Shown here piece after piece: positions 1 to 11,855 of a stretch of DNA of 64,000 nt. Positions within the stretch are counted from its first letter, which is position 1. The number at the start of each line of letters is the position of its first letter. The stretch covers positions 310,001 through 374,000 of the forward strand of contig JAPEUQ010000004.1 in the NCBI GenBank assembly GCA_027946365.1, read 5' to 3'. The position numbers and the translations under genes are program-made. The notes beneath the pieces are model-generated. The model ran no database searches and had not been told where the DNA came from. It worked only from the letters and a program-made list of their open reading frames with translations. The stretch is from Kalmusia sp. IMI 367209. Lineage: Eukaryota; Ascomycota; Dothideomycetes; Pleosporales; Didymosphaeriaceae.

Positions 1-456
1 CAGACTGGTGAAACGCAGACATACGACTGCTATAACGCAACAAATTACAATGCTGGCTGCGGCGTCACAGGACCCGCTTCTTCCTACGGCGAAGTCTTCA
101 ATACCAACGGCGGAGGTGTGTATGCGGTGGAGCTTCGTTCAGAAGGTATACGTATGTGGCTTTTCAACCGCACCTCAATACCTGCGGATATCAAATCGCA
201 ATCCCCTGACCCTTCCACGTGGGGTACCGCACTAGCGGACTTCCCAAACCTGGAGTGCGACATCGGGAATCACTTTGGTAACATGTCTATTATTGCGAAC
301 ATTGATCTTTGCGGAGACTGGGCAGGACAGCAGAGCATTTTCAGTAGTAATCCGGTGTGTACTGGGATGTGCACTGACTATGTCGCGTCGAGACCTGCAG
401 ACTTTGAGCAGGCGTACTGGGCGTTTGGGGGGTTTTGGGTTTATCAAAAGCGATGA
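1..456 (+). CDS. GH16 endo-1,3(4)-beta-glucanase, C-terminal part (5' end outside window)
   Basis: Reading frame 1 is open from the first base to TGA at 454-456, giving the last 151 residues of a secreted beta-glucan hydrolase. The fragment shows the C-terminal signature of fungal GH16 mixed-linked glucanases: a GCGVTGP segment, YGEVFN, GGGVYAVEL, then IRMWLFNR, a PDPSTWG segment, CDIGNHF and LCGDWAG, and cysteines near the end. The catalytic ExDxxE motif lies upstream of the window and cannot be checked. The protein should act outside the cell on beta-1,3/1,4-glucans of fungal or plant walls. The end at VYQKR is typical, with no GPI-anchor tail. Confident at family level; linkage preference is not inferable. 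Confidence 0.85.
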   Translation, partial: QTGETQTYDCYNATNYNAGCGVTGPASSYGEVFNTNGGGVYAVELRSEGIRMWLFNRTSIPADIKSQSPDPSTWGTALADFPNLECDIGNHFGNMSIIANIDLCGDWAGQQSIFSSNPVCTGMCTDYVASRPADFEQAYWAFGGFWVYQKR

Positions 457-828
457 GACAATCAAGTTAGTTGAATGAAGACACCGTGAGAGCGGATTGG
501 CTAGAAAGACGATGAATGATATCCGATTATGATGGTTCTGATACCTAGGGGCGGGAATTGGGACATAGGCAAAAGATTCGTCAGTAGCGTTAAGAACGGA
601 ATTTCTTCCTTCGACCAATTGAGCACATTTGAGTCCGACTGTCTGTCACCTAGTCCTACTTCCTCATGTACCGCCTCTCTTCAAGCATTTACCCAAAGGC
701 CGGTTTTCCCAATCCGTCCACCCGCCTCGGCTGAGATCTACCGAGCTAGGCCCAAGCTCCATCGCAACTTTCTCCCACACCACGCGATCCCATCCCCACG
801 CCTACCCCAACTCCAATTGCCGCCCAAA
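457..828. other. intergenic region, GH16 3' flank and promoter of next gene
   Basis: No supported gene. The open frame of the next gene extends upstream to 529, but the extra residues look like a translated 5' leader rather than protein. Pyrimidine-rich sequence just before 829 is normal for a fungal start context. Confidence 0.5.
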
Positions 829-1665
829 ATGAACACCATCGCACCGCCCCCGAAGCTCAACAAGCTGCCCCCCTCCAAGCGCTTCCTCGGTATCTTCCTC
901 GGCCTCGCCGGCGCCGGCGCAACGAACCTCGCCCTGGGGTACGCAGGCTTCTCCTTCTACACGCGCGGGACCACCTTCGTGCCCTACGACACGTCCGACC
1001 CGGACCTCGCGACGCCGCTCGCGCGCAGGCATAACCCACATGGCAATACGCCCGTGTGCATCGACCATGCCGTCAAGACGATTCCGCTGGCGAAGCTGAA
1101 GACGCAGGACCAGGCCAAGTTGACGACGGATTTCTGCAGGGGCGTGTGGAGCGGGCTGGGGTACGCGTACCAGCGGCGGTATCTGGAGAAGAAGTACAGG
1201 GCGCTGGAGAACCGGGAGGACCATCTCTGGGACAGGAGAGACTTGGCTGAGAGCGAGTATAAGGTCGGGACCAAGATTACGGATCATTTCGAGGTCATGG
1301 AACATACACCTGAGAAGGTACGTTTGGATGCTTGCTTGGTCCGAGAACCCATGTGCGGTTGGGACGGGAAGCTAGTAATCGGTGAAAGGGGAATGACTTT
1401 GCTAATGTGGGGTGTGTTATAGGTCATTGTACGGTGTGGCGATTCCCCGTTGAATACGGAAACACGGCCGAGCGATGGGTTGTTTTCGATGGAGGTTACG
1501 ACGGATCAGGAGAAGCAGACTGCGACGTTTCATCTTAAGAGCGTCTTTGTGAATACCACAGTTGAGGGTAAGGATTCGGAGCCGTTACCGTGGAAGTTCC
1601 AATTCGCGCATCGGCTGTACACAAAGTTGTGGATGGAAACGGCGACGCGGAAGTTACTACAGTAA
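829..1665 (+). CDS. conserved small membrane-anchored protein of unknown function (243 aa)
   Basis: Two exons, 829-1317 and 1423-1665; the intron has a GTACGT donor and a TAG acceptor. The ATG at 829 is chosen because the residues read upstream are low-complexity and the sequence from MNTIAPPPKLNKLP looks like a real N-terminus. A hydrophobic segment at about residues 22-45 (FLGIFLGLAGAGATNLALGY) could be a membrane anchor or mitochondrial signal-anchor. The rest is a soluble mixed alpha/beta region with a WSGLGYAYQRRYLEKKY helix, an HFEV segment and a C-terminal PWKFQFAHRLYTKLWME block. I do not recognise a named domain. The even composition and clean splicing argue for a real conserved fungal gene. 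Confidence 0.75.
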
Positions 1666-2621
1666 GAGGTGGATATGTAATATGTGGACTTAGGCAATAG
1701 ACGGACGAGAGTATTGTATAGTGAAGAGGATAGAAGCAGGAAAGCGGACTAGTTTGGTTCTGCGGTAGAAGAACAAGCTTGGATTTCAGTCTGCTATGAT
1801 TCAAGTACATACGTTTCGGTGCTGTTGACAGCTGCGAGGGAAGTATAAACGGCAATATCTAGGCTCAGGTCCTGGTGTGCTCTTAAACTACTACACCCAT
1901 TATTTGTATTTAACGTGTCTTAAAACTACGCGTCATCTTCACTCATAAAACTCTTCCTATCACTAATCCACTGTTTTATAATCCAATGGGGTTGCACCCT
2001 CATACCCATGGTTTACCTAAGTCTTACACACCACTACGGAGATAATCGCAACACGCTATCTCCACAAGACACAAATTATTGTCATCAACAAAGAACTCTG
2101 TTCATAAGGCCAAACTAGTCATAAGCAAAACAAACAATTGGCCTAGCCACAGCGGGAAAACTTCCCTAGTCCAGTCATCCCATCTCGGCAATAGTCACCC
2201 GATACACGAGCCGACGCGCCTCCAAACCAACGCCACCCCACTTTCGCCATGTGCCGTCCGCCCAGCCGAATCGCGGAAAAGAGCCCAGCAATGACACAAT
2301 TCATAATCAACATTCGACTAGCAATGTTTATGTATATGCTGCGTGATGGAAGGGAACACGATAACGCGGCAGGTCAAAGCGAATACGAGATCGACAGCAA
2401 GGATCCACCTCCCTATGACGAGCGCGTTTGTCATTTATTCACTGACGGGGGAAAGTCGGCTCGCGCGAGATATATCCGAGTGGGGGCGCGTCTTAGGCTA
2501 GCAGAAGTGGATAATTTTTAATCCAACGTCGAGGAGTCAGGGTGCTGTTAAAAGACGGCGGGCAGCCAAGAGGGCTGGTGGTAAATCCAAGGCGCGCTTC
2601 CTGGGGAATACTTTTTCAGGC
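1666..2621. other. intergenic region upstream of MFS gene
   Basis: AT-richer spacer with several short open frames on both strands, none with recognisable protein character. It holds the terminator of the preceding gene and the promoter of the transporter. No repeats or RNA genes seen. Confidence 0.5.
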
Positions 2622-5457
2622 ATGACGCACCAATCAAGACGCAGCGGAAGTACGGTGCGGGACAATACATCTGAGAGATTGTCGTTCGACGAGGAAAAGA
2701 AAGAGCGGGTCACGGGGGGTGACGAGGAGAAGAGAATAGAAGGCGGGCTCGGACTGGGTGCGGATGGGCATGAGATTGAAGAGGAGATTGCGAGATCGGT
2801 TTCCACGGCAGACTCAGCTCGTCCGAGACCGGCTCATGCCAAAAGCCTGCGCTCGATTAAGTCGCATCAGTCCAGGGCTGGCGCAGATGGATACACATGC
2901 TTCGACGATGATGCTCCCCCACGACCGAACAACTCCACCGGTACGACTCCACCGGACGATCCCCATCTCGTCCGCTGGGACGGCGGCGATGCAGATCCAA
3001 TAAATCCACGCAGTATGACCATGCTGCGACGCTGGTGCATCGTGCTCATCGTGAGCGCCAGTTCGCTATGCGTGTAAGTCTACAACTTATCACATCACAT
3101 ATTACTGCAGAAAAGTAATATAGTTGTGGCGAGCGGCTAAGCTGATTTGAATTGCAGGACCTGCACCAGTTCACTGTATACGTCGACGTATGGTCAGCTA
3201 GTTCCAGAATTTGGGACGAGCCGCCTTGTATGCACGCTGGGACTAAGCCTATTCGTCGCAGGGCTCGGCACTGGTCCTATGATCCTAAGCCCCTTGTCCG
3301 AAGTGCGTATGTCCGCTCGAATGGGAGGGCGTGTTTGCCCTGCATGCCGCTACCTCTCGTAGCTGCTCTGCTAACAGTGTGTGCGAACAGTTCTATGGCC
3401 GACGTCCAATCTACATCTGCTCTTTTACCTTTTTTCTCATCTTTACGATTCCGTGCGCGTTTGCGCATAATATCCAGACCATGCTCGTATCACGCTTCCT
3501 TGACGGATTAGCTGGCAGTGCTTTTCTTAGTGTGGCTGGCGGCACTGTGGGAGATATGTTTGCCAAACACGTTAGTCTAGTCCTTCTGCTGCATCGTCAT
3601 GCAAGCACTTCAGGTGTCTGATGCTAATGGCTGTCGACCATGTAGGAGCTCTCAGCACCAATGATGGTGTATACTGCAAGCCCATTCATCGGGCCGGAGG
3701 TCGGTCCTCTGGTCGGTGGCTTTATTGTGCAGAACACGACATGGAGGTAAGTGAAGCCAGTCAATTTTTACCCTTGAAGATCTCGCATACACGGATGCTA
3801 CGATCAGAGATGCCCTAATATCGAGTGATGAGGAGATCGGGTCCATGCAGCTAGGCTGGCGGGATGCGCATTTCTTGCTGTTAATCTATTCGACGCGTGC
3901 GTCAAAGAAGCGGTGTGTTAATTGTGGCTAGGTGGTGCTTCTATGTTCTGATGATCTGGTCTGCGGCTCAGGTGAGGCCTGATGAGCAATGATGTTGCAA
4001 GTAACTTGCACTGACACGGCTCTAGCTTGCCCTGATAGTGCTCTTCGTGCCTGAGACATATCATCCGGTGCTTCTTCGCAACAAGGCGATTCGTCTACGA
4101 AAAGAAACCGGAAATCCAGATTGGGTAGCGCCAATAGAGAAGCTATCGAGGTCGATCCCAAAGACGGTGCTCTGGTCATGCATCAGACCATTCCAACTAC
4201 TGTTCTTCGAACCAATGGTGGGTAGAAGCAGACGACTGGGATCTTCATTGGTGGACTAATGCTGTGCTTCAGTGCCTCAACCTTTGTATCCTCAGCGCGA
4301 TATTGTTGGGAATTCTGTATTGTAAGCAAGTTCTTCTTTTGTGTCGTGATCTTCAAGCATGGTCGCTAGAGCTTCGCCGCGGCCTACGCTTAAACATGTC
4401 TCACGTTGTATACTCGATGCGGACAAGTACAAGCTACTAACCGTGCGACCTCGGTTAGTGTTCTTTGGGGCCTTCCCTCTGGTTTTCCAGAACAACCACG
4501 GCTTCACGGTATCGCAGACGGGTCTTTCCTTTCTCGGGCTTTTTGTGGGTATGTTGACAGGGATCACTAGCGATCTGTTCTGGCGGAGGAGATACGACAG
4601 TCTGGTGCAACGGAGTGAAGCGCAAGGGGGTGGTAGTGAGCCAGAATTTCGGCTCCCCTCCACGGTTTTCGGGGCCTTCGTCGTTCCAATTGCACTATTT
4701 GGTAAGCTGTCGCAGGCTCCTGACGTCTAGACAGTCGGCTAATCGCGACATTGAACAGGGTTTGGATGGACCACGTATGCTTCTGTAAGTAGAAGATCAG
4801 ATAACTCGGCTGGGCGCAAATTGCTAATGTCCCTGAAACCCTGTAGGTGCATTGGATAGGTACGCACAACCTGCATGATTGTCGAGTCGTAATAATAGCT
4901 GATAAACTGCTGTGCTGCAGTCCCCATTGTCTTCTCCGGCATCTTTGGGACAGGGTGAGTTTCCCCTTTTCGGGTCATGCAGGTGTTATCAATGACAATG
5001 TGCTGACCGCTACCTCGTGACGTAGCGTCATCTGGGTCTTCTCTGGAGTGTTTACCTTCTTGGTCGAAGCTGTGAGTTGGCCGAACATCGGACCAGGCTG
5101 GAAGGGGTACTGACATCGCCGACCATAGTACCCCCTGTATGCTGCGAGCGCCCTCGCAGCCAACAGCTTTGCCAGATCGTGCTTTGCTGCGGCGTTTCCT
5201 CTATTTGGTGTCCAGATGTACAACAGTGAGTTGAGACCTTGCAGCAACAATGAAAAGGCGGTCACTGATTAGGAAGATCTCGGCTATCAGTGGGCAACAA
5301 CGCTGCTGGCTTTCCTGGCCCTGGCCATGGCACCGTAAGAGTGGTCCCGGCACGGTGGTTGTGGACGTCGCTAACTGTGGCGTATCACAGGTTTCCCATT
5401 CTCTTCTTTCGATTCGGCAAGAAACTCAGGGGAAGCAGCCGCTTCGCATCCGGGTAG
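2622..5457 (+). CDS. MFS transporter, DHA1 (drug:H+ antiporter-1) family, 15 exons
   Basis: Spliced from 15 exons: 2622-3073, 3158-3302, 3391-3570, 3646-3746, 3932-3971, 4026-4217, 4273-4321, 4459-4701, 4759-4784, 4847-4859, 4921-4954, 5026-5071, 5129-5225, 5277-5334, 5391-5457, giving about 580 residues. A ~145-residue acidic cytoplasmic N-terminus precedes 12 helices. DHA1 landmarks are in order: VCTLGLSLFVAGLGTGPMILSPLSE, then FYGRRPIY (motif A), FIGPEVGPLVGGF (motif C), WRWCFYVLMIW, VPETYHPVLLR, and the C-terminal YPLYAASALAANSFARS. Such proteins export drugs, polyamines or metabolites at the plasma membrane using the proton gradient. Every exon joins in frame and restores a conserved segment. 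The density of 14 introns is unusual; one exon is 13 nt. Substrate unknown. Confidence 0.85.
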
Positions 5458-7137
5458 ATTCGAGGGCCTATAGCGCAATGGAATGTGGCGGATTCGACTG
5501 GTGGAAAGGGGCTAATTATAGAGGATGGTCGCACCGCAGAACGCATGGACGTGAATGTTTATTGAAATATCCAAGTTTTTGTTTTTTCAGCGCCCACACG
5601 TGATGCATCTGAGGCACGCCGGGCGGGCCGTTGTGCAACGTGCCTTTGAGCGCCACGAGGGCAGCCACGCCAGCTCGAGGGGTAAGGGGGCGACACAGGG
5701 CCGAAGCGGTTGCGGATGATACCGTTGGCGAGGGACTGACCGCCCGGCGCGAGGGAACGTCACGAACGTGGTCGTCTGCCAGCAGCTCGTCGGTGTCGAG
5801 AGAAGGGCCGTGGAAATGGCGATGGACGGTGGTACAGGGCGTTGCGAGGTGGTGAACAGCTAATCAGGCGTCGCTGCCAAGTCTTGGAGCATTCATTGCC
5901 ATGCACGCCCGCAGCCGAGTGCAGGACTGGGTTAGCTCGTCCGAGGGGGCATAGACGAGTGCTTTGTTGCTTTTGGCCTGCCATGTGCGCGGGCGTGAAG
6001 GAGACGTTGACATTGACAGCGGGGGAAGCGTCTCGGGGCACTTGGCCTGCTGGCAGGGCAGAGCAACGAGGAGGCGTTGTTTCTTGCTACGCGGGCGCGG
6101 TAAGACTGGGGAAAGGCTGTCGAGGCGAGGAGGAGGGGGGCGCCATGGCCCAGATCTGGCGTCTGATCGAATGGGCGGGCCAGGATTAGTCGTCGGGAAT
6201 CCGAGGAACGGGCCACCAATGGGCTGAGCAGTAGCCGAGGGCTAGCGGCGTCTTTTTTCAAGCATTGCGGGGATGCGCGCCTTCGCCCGCACTTCACGCT
6301 CGACAACGACGACTGCAGACGTTCAGCAGCGCATCCTCTGCACCATTCGCTCCCAGCGTCCCCCGGCGCCCATACATCCCGCGTCCGCCGTCGCCGCCAT
6401 CGCCGCTGCCGCTTCCAGACGACGTCCGCTGCACCTCCCCTCGACGGCCACACACGGGCACACAGCCCTCGCAAGCGCCGCGACACAGCAGCGTCCCAGC
6501 GCACCTCGACATCAGACCCACCGATCGCGCTGATCACCAGCCCGCACGCCTACGCACGCCTGTGCAAGCTGCCCTCTGTAACCATTGCCTGCCCTGCTCG
6601 CCTCCAGCCGCGTGGAATGGGCCCGTGGTAGAGCGTAGAGCGTCGCTGCTGTCTGGCACCATGCGGCCGCGCGCCCTTCGAATGCTCCCTCAGCGATTGC
6701 ATGGCCCACTTTGCCCACCGTTCCCAGCGCCCCCAGCCTGTGCCTCGAGAGCCCTGAGAGCCCGAAGAGCCCAGTGAGCCTAGCGAGCCTCGACCGCGCG
6801 ACTCGACTGCCGCCCGCCGCACCTACGAGCGCCACCAGCCAGCCAGACGCCGCCTCGCCAGCGCGCAGCCATTGGAGCGAAGCAGTGTCACGACAGTGCC
6901 CGTTCGAGCAAGCCAGCGCACGCGTGATCGCATTCTCGAAACACGCAGCTGGGACGACGCCCGTGTGAGTCCGCCACGCATTGGCTGAGCCGTTGCACCG
7001 GGTCTCTCCCCCCAGCGCTGCTCTGACGGCTGCACGCTGAAGAAACGTGCGTCTGCAGCGCCCAATACCGTCGAGATCATTAGTGTAGCATCCGTGCTCC
7101 AATTTGCGTGGTGCAAGAGTACCACGGAGAGGATATT
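5458..7137. other. GC-rich leader/promoter of the zinc-cluster regulator
   Basis: A 1.68 kb stretch without a supported protein. From about 6250 onward it becomes strongly GC-rich with pyrimidine tracts and short repeats such as CGCCGC and AGCCC. Long open frames on both strands here are compositional artefacts (arginine, proline and alanine rich with no domain character). It probably holds the promoter and a long 5' UTR with upstream ATGs for the gene starting at 7138, possibly with 5' UTR introns that cannot be placed. Confidence 0.5.
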
Positions 7138-9373
7138 ATGTCCTCCCCAGACGCCGAAGATGCCTCGCCCTCGCCCGAATACAGCGGCCCAGAAGGGAGC
7201 GAACAGGGCGACATCGACATCGACACCGACATGACGGCCGAGCAGAAGACTCAGCCGCGCTCCAGCGAGCACTCGCCTGAGACAAAGTCCAACAATGGCG
7301 CCACCAAGTCTTCAAATGCAAAAGATCCTACGAGACCCCGGCGCAAGAAGGCCCGTCGAGCATGCTTTGCCTGCCAGCGCGCCCATCTGACCTGTGGTGA
7401 GTGAAACCCCGACGACGACGACGACCAGACGTTACGGATCTGTGTACTGTTTGGAGCGTATGCTTATGACTGCAGGCGACGAGCGGCCGTGTGCTCGCTG
7501 TGTCAAGCGCGGTCTTCAGGCCCAATGTATGGACGGCGTACGCAAGAAGGCCAAGTACCTTCACGATGCGCCCGACGGCGCTCTCATGCCTGGCGTGGGT
7601 GGTCACTACCCGCACATGAACGGGGGACGCCCAGTACCTGCCCCGGCCCACGAACAAGCGCCCTTGGTAGTAGCCCAGCAAGGAAGCTACTTCACACAAG
7701 CACCGTCTGCGACATACTACGCGCAGCATACACCCGGACAAGCTGTGGCAGTTCAAGAGGCACCCTACAGCGATACCCGAGCACCAATCTCACCTCAGTA
7801 CGGTCAGAACACCCAGAGCACAATGGCCGCAGCTCCCGCGCCTGTTTCGCAGGGTGCGCCATCACAAATGCAGCAATTCGGTAACCCGCTCTTCGACCCC
7901 AGCGATCCGGCCTTGTTCAATTTCGACATCTCAGGCTTGAACTTTGGAAACCATTACGGCGCACTGGAACTCGGCATGCTTGGTCACATGTCATCAGCAG
8001 CAATGGAAGCCACGTCCAATGATAACCCTCTGAATCAAGCTGCCCATGTGTTCAATGGTCCAATGGGTTCCTCGGCGTATGTCGAAACTCATGGATTACC
8101 AGCGCATGTGTCGTACGGTCCGGATGGTACCTCGTTAACTGAATGGCAGAATTCGCAATCACGCCACGGTAACCTCCACGTGCACACGCCAAATAACACT
8201 CCGGTCACCGTGAACATAGATCACTCCGGACATCGACATGACAGCATCAACGGGCCTCTTGCCTATGCCATTGGACAGGGACCATCAAGCTTGTCGAGCG
8301 CCAGTCCCGCGTCTATGGATCTGAACCCTGCCTATGATAACGAAAACCCTCTGTCATCCGCAACATTCTTTGCAAATGCGAACCAGTCACATTCGCGAGG
8401 ATCTCCGAATGCACATCGCCCACACCAGGACCAACGTCCATCCGGCGGACCGCTACACCCGGTGCAGCCCAACGCACTACGCAAGCAACCCAAATACGAT
8501 TACTCAAGTGTTACCAAGCCCTACAATTATCCATCAGCGCATCATCGCTTGGTTGTCGCATGCACCAAAAGATTTTCCAAAGCTAGTCAGGGCCGCGTGC
8601 GAACTGCGCTGGGTCGATTCAGGCCGCCTCTACTGATCAACGCCTCACATTTGGACAGCGACGATCTCATACATGCGGAGAAGAATTTGCAGCGTTCGCT
8701 CATGTCCATGCTTGACAGCTTTGCTGAAGTAGGTACACCGTCTCTGATTGTACGGCGAACGGGCGAGATTGTGGGCATGAACAAGGAATTCGAAATCTTG
8801 ACGGGCTGGAAGAAAGAAGTATTGCAAGGTCGGGCTTCGAACATAAACGCAAACATGGGTACTAGCCTGGCACGTTCGGACGACAGTGGTCCCTCCACTC
8901 AAAGCAACACCACGCCAACCCTACCAGGGCAGGAACACGACGCAGGTCCGAACCCGGTCAACATTGTCGAACTCTTCGACGAACCGTCAGCGGTACAATA
9001 CCTGGAAGACTTCGCGGACCTCGCCACTGCCGACCCGCTAGGCAGGGCTCACCGTCGTGTCAATCTCCTACGATATCAAACTAAAGAGGAGATGGCGCGG
9101 TCTGCTGGCGCAAACGGTGAAAAGGTCAAGCATGAACCTCTGGTCAAGCAGGAAGACGGCACTATCCATCACGGAGAAGCAATGAGGAACCTTGGACGGA
9201 CCAATGGGCTCATTGATTGCATGATCATGTGGCATATCAAAAGAGATAACTTTGATATGCCGATGTTGGTTGCCATGCAGGTATGTTGTGCAATTTTTTG
9301 AGGGTCCGCAATCTAACTCGAGTGCCAGATTATGCCTGTGCTCAACATAGATCAGCCCCGTGCTAGGCATTAA
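7138..9373 (+). CDS. Zn2Cys6 transcription activator of gluconeogenesis, AcuK/Ert1 type
   Basis: Three exons, 7138-7396, 7476-9280 and 9329-9373, encode 702 residues. The start is the ATG at 7138, preceding [17 protein letters not shown]. After a basic PRRKKARR stretch comes a six-cysteine cluster at about residues 77-105 ([12 protein letters not shown], then CARC and a final cysteine), interrupted by intron 1 exactly as expected for a conserved join. A Q/S/N-rich low-complexity middle follows. At about 490-560 lies a PAS-like sensor segment ([23 protein letters not shown]), the hallmark of AcuK/Ert1 proteins. The C-terminus, [16 protein letters not shown], is also diagnostic. Known family members bind promoters of PEP carboxykinase and fructose-bisphosphatase genes and switch on growth on gluconeogenic carbon. 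Nuclear. Confidence 0.9.
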
Positions 9374-10054
9374 GGAAACTTTGGTTCTTCTGGATCTATC
9401 TCATCTGCCACGGCCTCTTCGCATCATCTCATGGCTACGAACAAACCAGATACCCCTCGAAGCACGAAAAGAACAAACTACGCATGGGCTGAACTAAAAG
9501 TCATCTTAGCATGCATCATAATGACCGGTCTCCCCCTAATTTTGCATATTGATCTTCCTTTCCCAATTGTCAGGTCTCAATTACTCCCATACAATATTTT
9601 TTCTTCCAGCCTATCTATACGTCACGTAATCTTCAATGCTCCACAACATAAGACTTATGGTCTGGCCCCATATCCCGCAGTCACTCCCCAGTCGTATTTG
9701 TACGCTGCGCGCCAGCTGTTGAGCTATGATCATCTTCTCGTTTCTTGTCGCATGGGGCTTGCTCCGCAGGACTACCAGCCAGCTGCTCCTGTGCAGCTTG
9801 GCGCATCATGACGAACCTGCAGCGCGTTTGGGTAATTGTCAATGCAATTCAATCTTGAGTCTCCATGGGCTGCCAAAAGTACGACGATGGAAGGAGTGGG
9901 TGTTCGGTGCATGTAGCGAGGGACCCAGACATCTCAGGGATGAATTACTTCGTTGATCAAATAAGTGTCCTGCGCGCGTCCAAAAGTCTATCATGTATCA
10001 TATATCTATTCGTGTCATCGTAACCACCCCAGATCCACACCCATTCCCCTACCC
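9374..10054. other. intergenic spacer between convergent genes
   Basis: Holds the 3' ends of the zinc-cluster gene and the riboflavin kinase gene, which converge. Short open frames around 9431-9956 have no protein character. No RNA gene or repeat seen. Confidence 0.5.
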
Positions 10055-10862
10055 TTAAGGAATTATCTCACTCTTTGCCAAAATCCCATCCTGACCCTTC
10101 GACCTACTCTTCCTATCCGCCTCCGCCCTCGACACATCCGCATCCTCCTCCTGCCCCAACAACCACCCATCTGCCCGCCACGCCTCGTACGCCGGCCGCG
10201 CCAGACTCCGCTGTGCAACACGAATGTCCTCGCGTATATCCTCGACCAGTGCCTCCTTGCTCACATAGTCGTACTCGGGCCGTATATGCCCGAGGATGAT
10301 CAAACTCAGCGTCGCGCCATAAAAGTCCTGCGCAAACGAGTGCAAAAGATGGATCTCGATGCTGCGCTGTTCGTTCTTGTAGTAGGGATTGTACCCTATG
10401 CTCAGCACGGTCTCGTAGACCTTCGTCTCGCGCTGCGCACTCGGCGTCAGCGGGCGGCTCGGCGGCGCCGTCGCGGGCGTCTCGAGGTCCGCCACGGCGT
10501 GGTTCGACGAGCGCGCCGGCAGCGAGGTGTCGGTCGTTGCGCTGGGGACGCTGGACGCCGTCGTCAGCGCCGACACGGTGCTGTGGTCCAGCGACGCGTA
10601 GCCGTAGTATATGCCCGATGCGAGGTTGTCGTGGCCGCCGACGGAGAGGCCCGTGAGCGGGATGTTGGCCGTTGGGATGCCGAGGTCTTTGGAGCCCCGG
10701 CCGAAGCCTTTTACGACGGGGCCGCGGAGTTTGAGGGGGAAGGGCGGCGCGACGGCTATATCTTGTCAGTAAGGGGAGGGATGCGTGCAGGGGGTGAGAT
10801 CTGGGACGAGACGTACTGTCGGGACCGGCGATGGGGTCGCGGGGGACGTTTGGGCGGCTCAT
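10055..10862 (-). CDS. FMN1: riboflavin kinase
   Basis: Two exons read on the minus strand, 10862-10817 and 10755-10055, joined across a 61-bp GTACGT...TATAG intron, give 248 residues. The product phosphorylates riboflavin to FMN. The flavokinase core is plain: [19 protein letters not shown] followed by IPTANIPL (nucleotide and flavin binding), then GIYYGYA, a catalytic region with [37 protein letters not shown], and the C-terminal helix. A ~45-residue Ser/Thr/Ala-rich insertion lies between GIYYGYA and [12 protein letters not shown], as often seen in filamentous fungi. Length is typical for the monofunctional fungal enzyme. Large shadow frames overlie it on both strands and were discarded. 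Confidence 0.93.
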
Positions 10863-11855
10863 TTTTGGGCGTGTTGGGGAGGAGTAGGGTGGTGTGGGCA
10901 GGGTTCGAATTGGTCTATGAGAGGGATGTTTTGGGAGTATGGATCGGAGTATGGTCGGTATGGCGAGCTTCTGGTAGCTTCGCGCAATGGTGGGGCTGAA
11001 TGGGCGGGGCGAGGATGACGAGCAGGGTCCATTAGTAAGCGTATACTCTCCTTTTCATTTCGATGGAGCATGGTATAAGCTTTCCCTTTCTAGGGTCTGC
11101 ATTCTCGTTTTGGTGCATATCCGTTGATGATACTCTACGCTTAACCTTCCGTCATCTCATCTCTTTCATCAACAATCTATATACTCCTTTTGCTTCGCCC
11201 ATCCTTCGCATTCCAATACAACATACGATATTACGCCACGGCGTTATCCGTCTCTACAATCACATCGTCTTAGTCGGCTAGCTCTACGTGAGATGATGAA
11301 GCTGCAAACGTAAATGCCAGCGATCCACTGACACTGCCCGCGATCGCATGCGGTTCAGCAAGCTGCCAACAGGATGTTGAGCTGAATCGAGTAGCAAAAA
11401 TAGTGTAGAGTTAGATGCGTTCTAGAGGTTTTCGATCATGTGCTAGGGGGATTTGAAAACTGTGTAGTCTTCGAACCAATGCAAACAACCTTGCAGAGCG
11501 AACATACATTCAGGACTTCGTAAGGCACATTCACACGACCGAGGATCTTAATGCGTTTCCCCGTACGGTATCACTACTTACAGATGAGTTGTATGTTTAG
11601 CGCATATAGTTCAGGGGTGTGAAGAGGCTCTTATGCATGATATATTAGCAGACATGCGGGCCTTTCTAATCTACTGTATAGTGCAGTGATGCACGCCTTC
11701 GCGACGAAGTAAAGAACAATGCTAGGATAGTGTAAGATTCGGCGAGCAGCTACACAATAATCGGCTTCGTGAAGATCTGTAAGTGAATCCAAATACATCC
11801 TCGGACCAGCTCATTGGTATCATTCCATTTTACATATCACAGCAGATCAGATCTC
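10863..11855. other. intergenic region
   Basis: Upstream of riboflavin kinase and downstream of the lactonase gene. No supported coding region; scattered short frames only. It marks the left border of the catabolic cluster. Confidence 0.5.

Noticed and set aside
5932..6537. 201-codon minus-strand frame and overlapping plus-strand frames
   Set aside because: Composition follows GC content (Arg, Ala, Ser, Pro rich), several strands and frames are open at once, no domain or splice partner; part of a GC-rich leader.
10903..10912. GGTTCGAAT, resembling a tRNA B box
   Set aside because: No A box at suitable distance and no cloverleaf could be folded by eye; lies within the riboflavin kinase upstream region.
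9965..10999. 344-codon plus-strand frame over riboflavin kinase
   Set aside because: Shadow of the riboflavin kinase gene, whose family motifs are on the minus strand.
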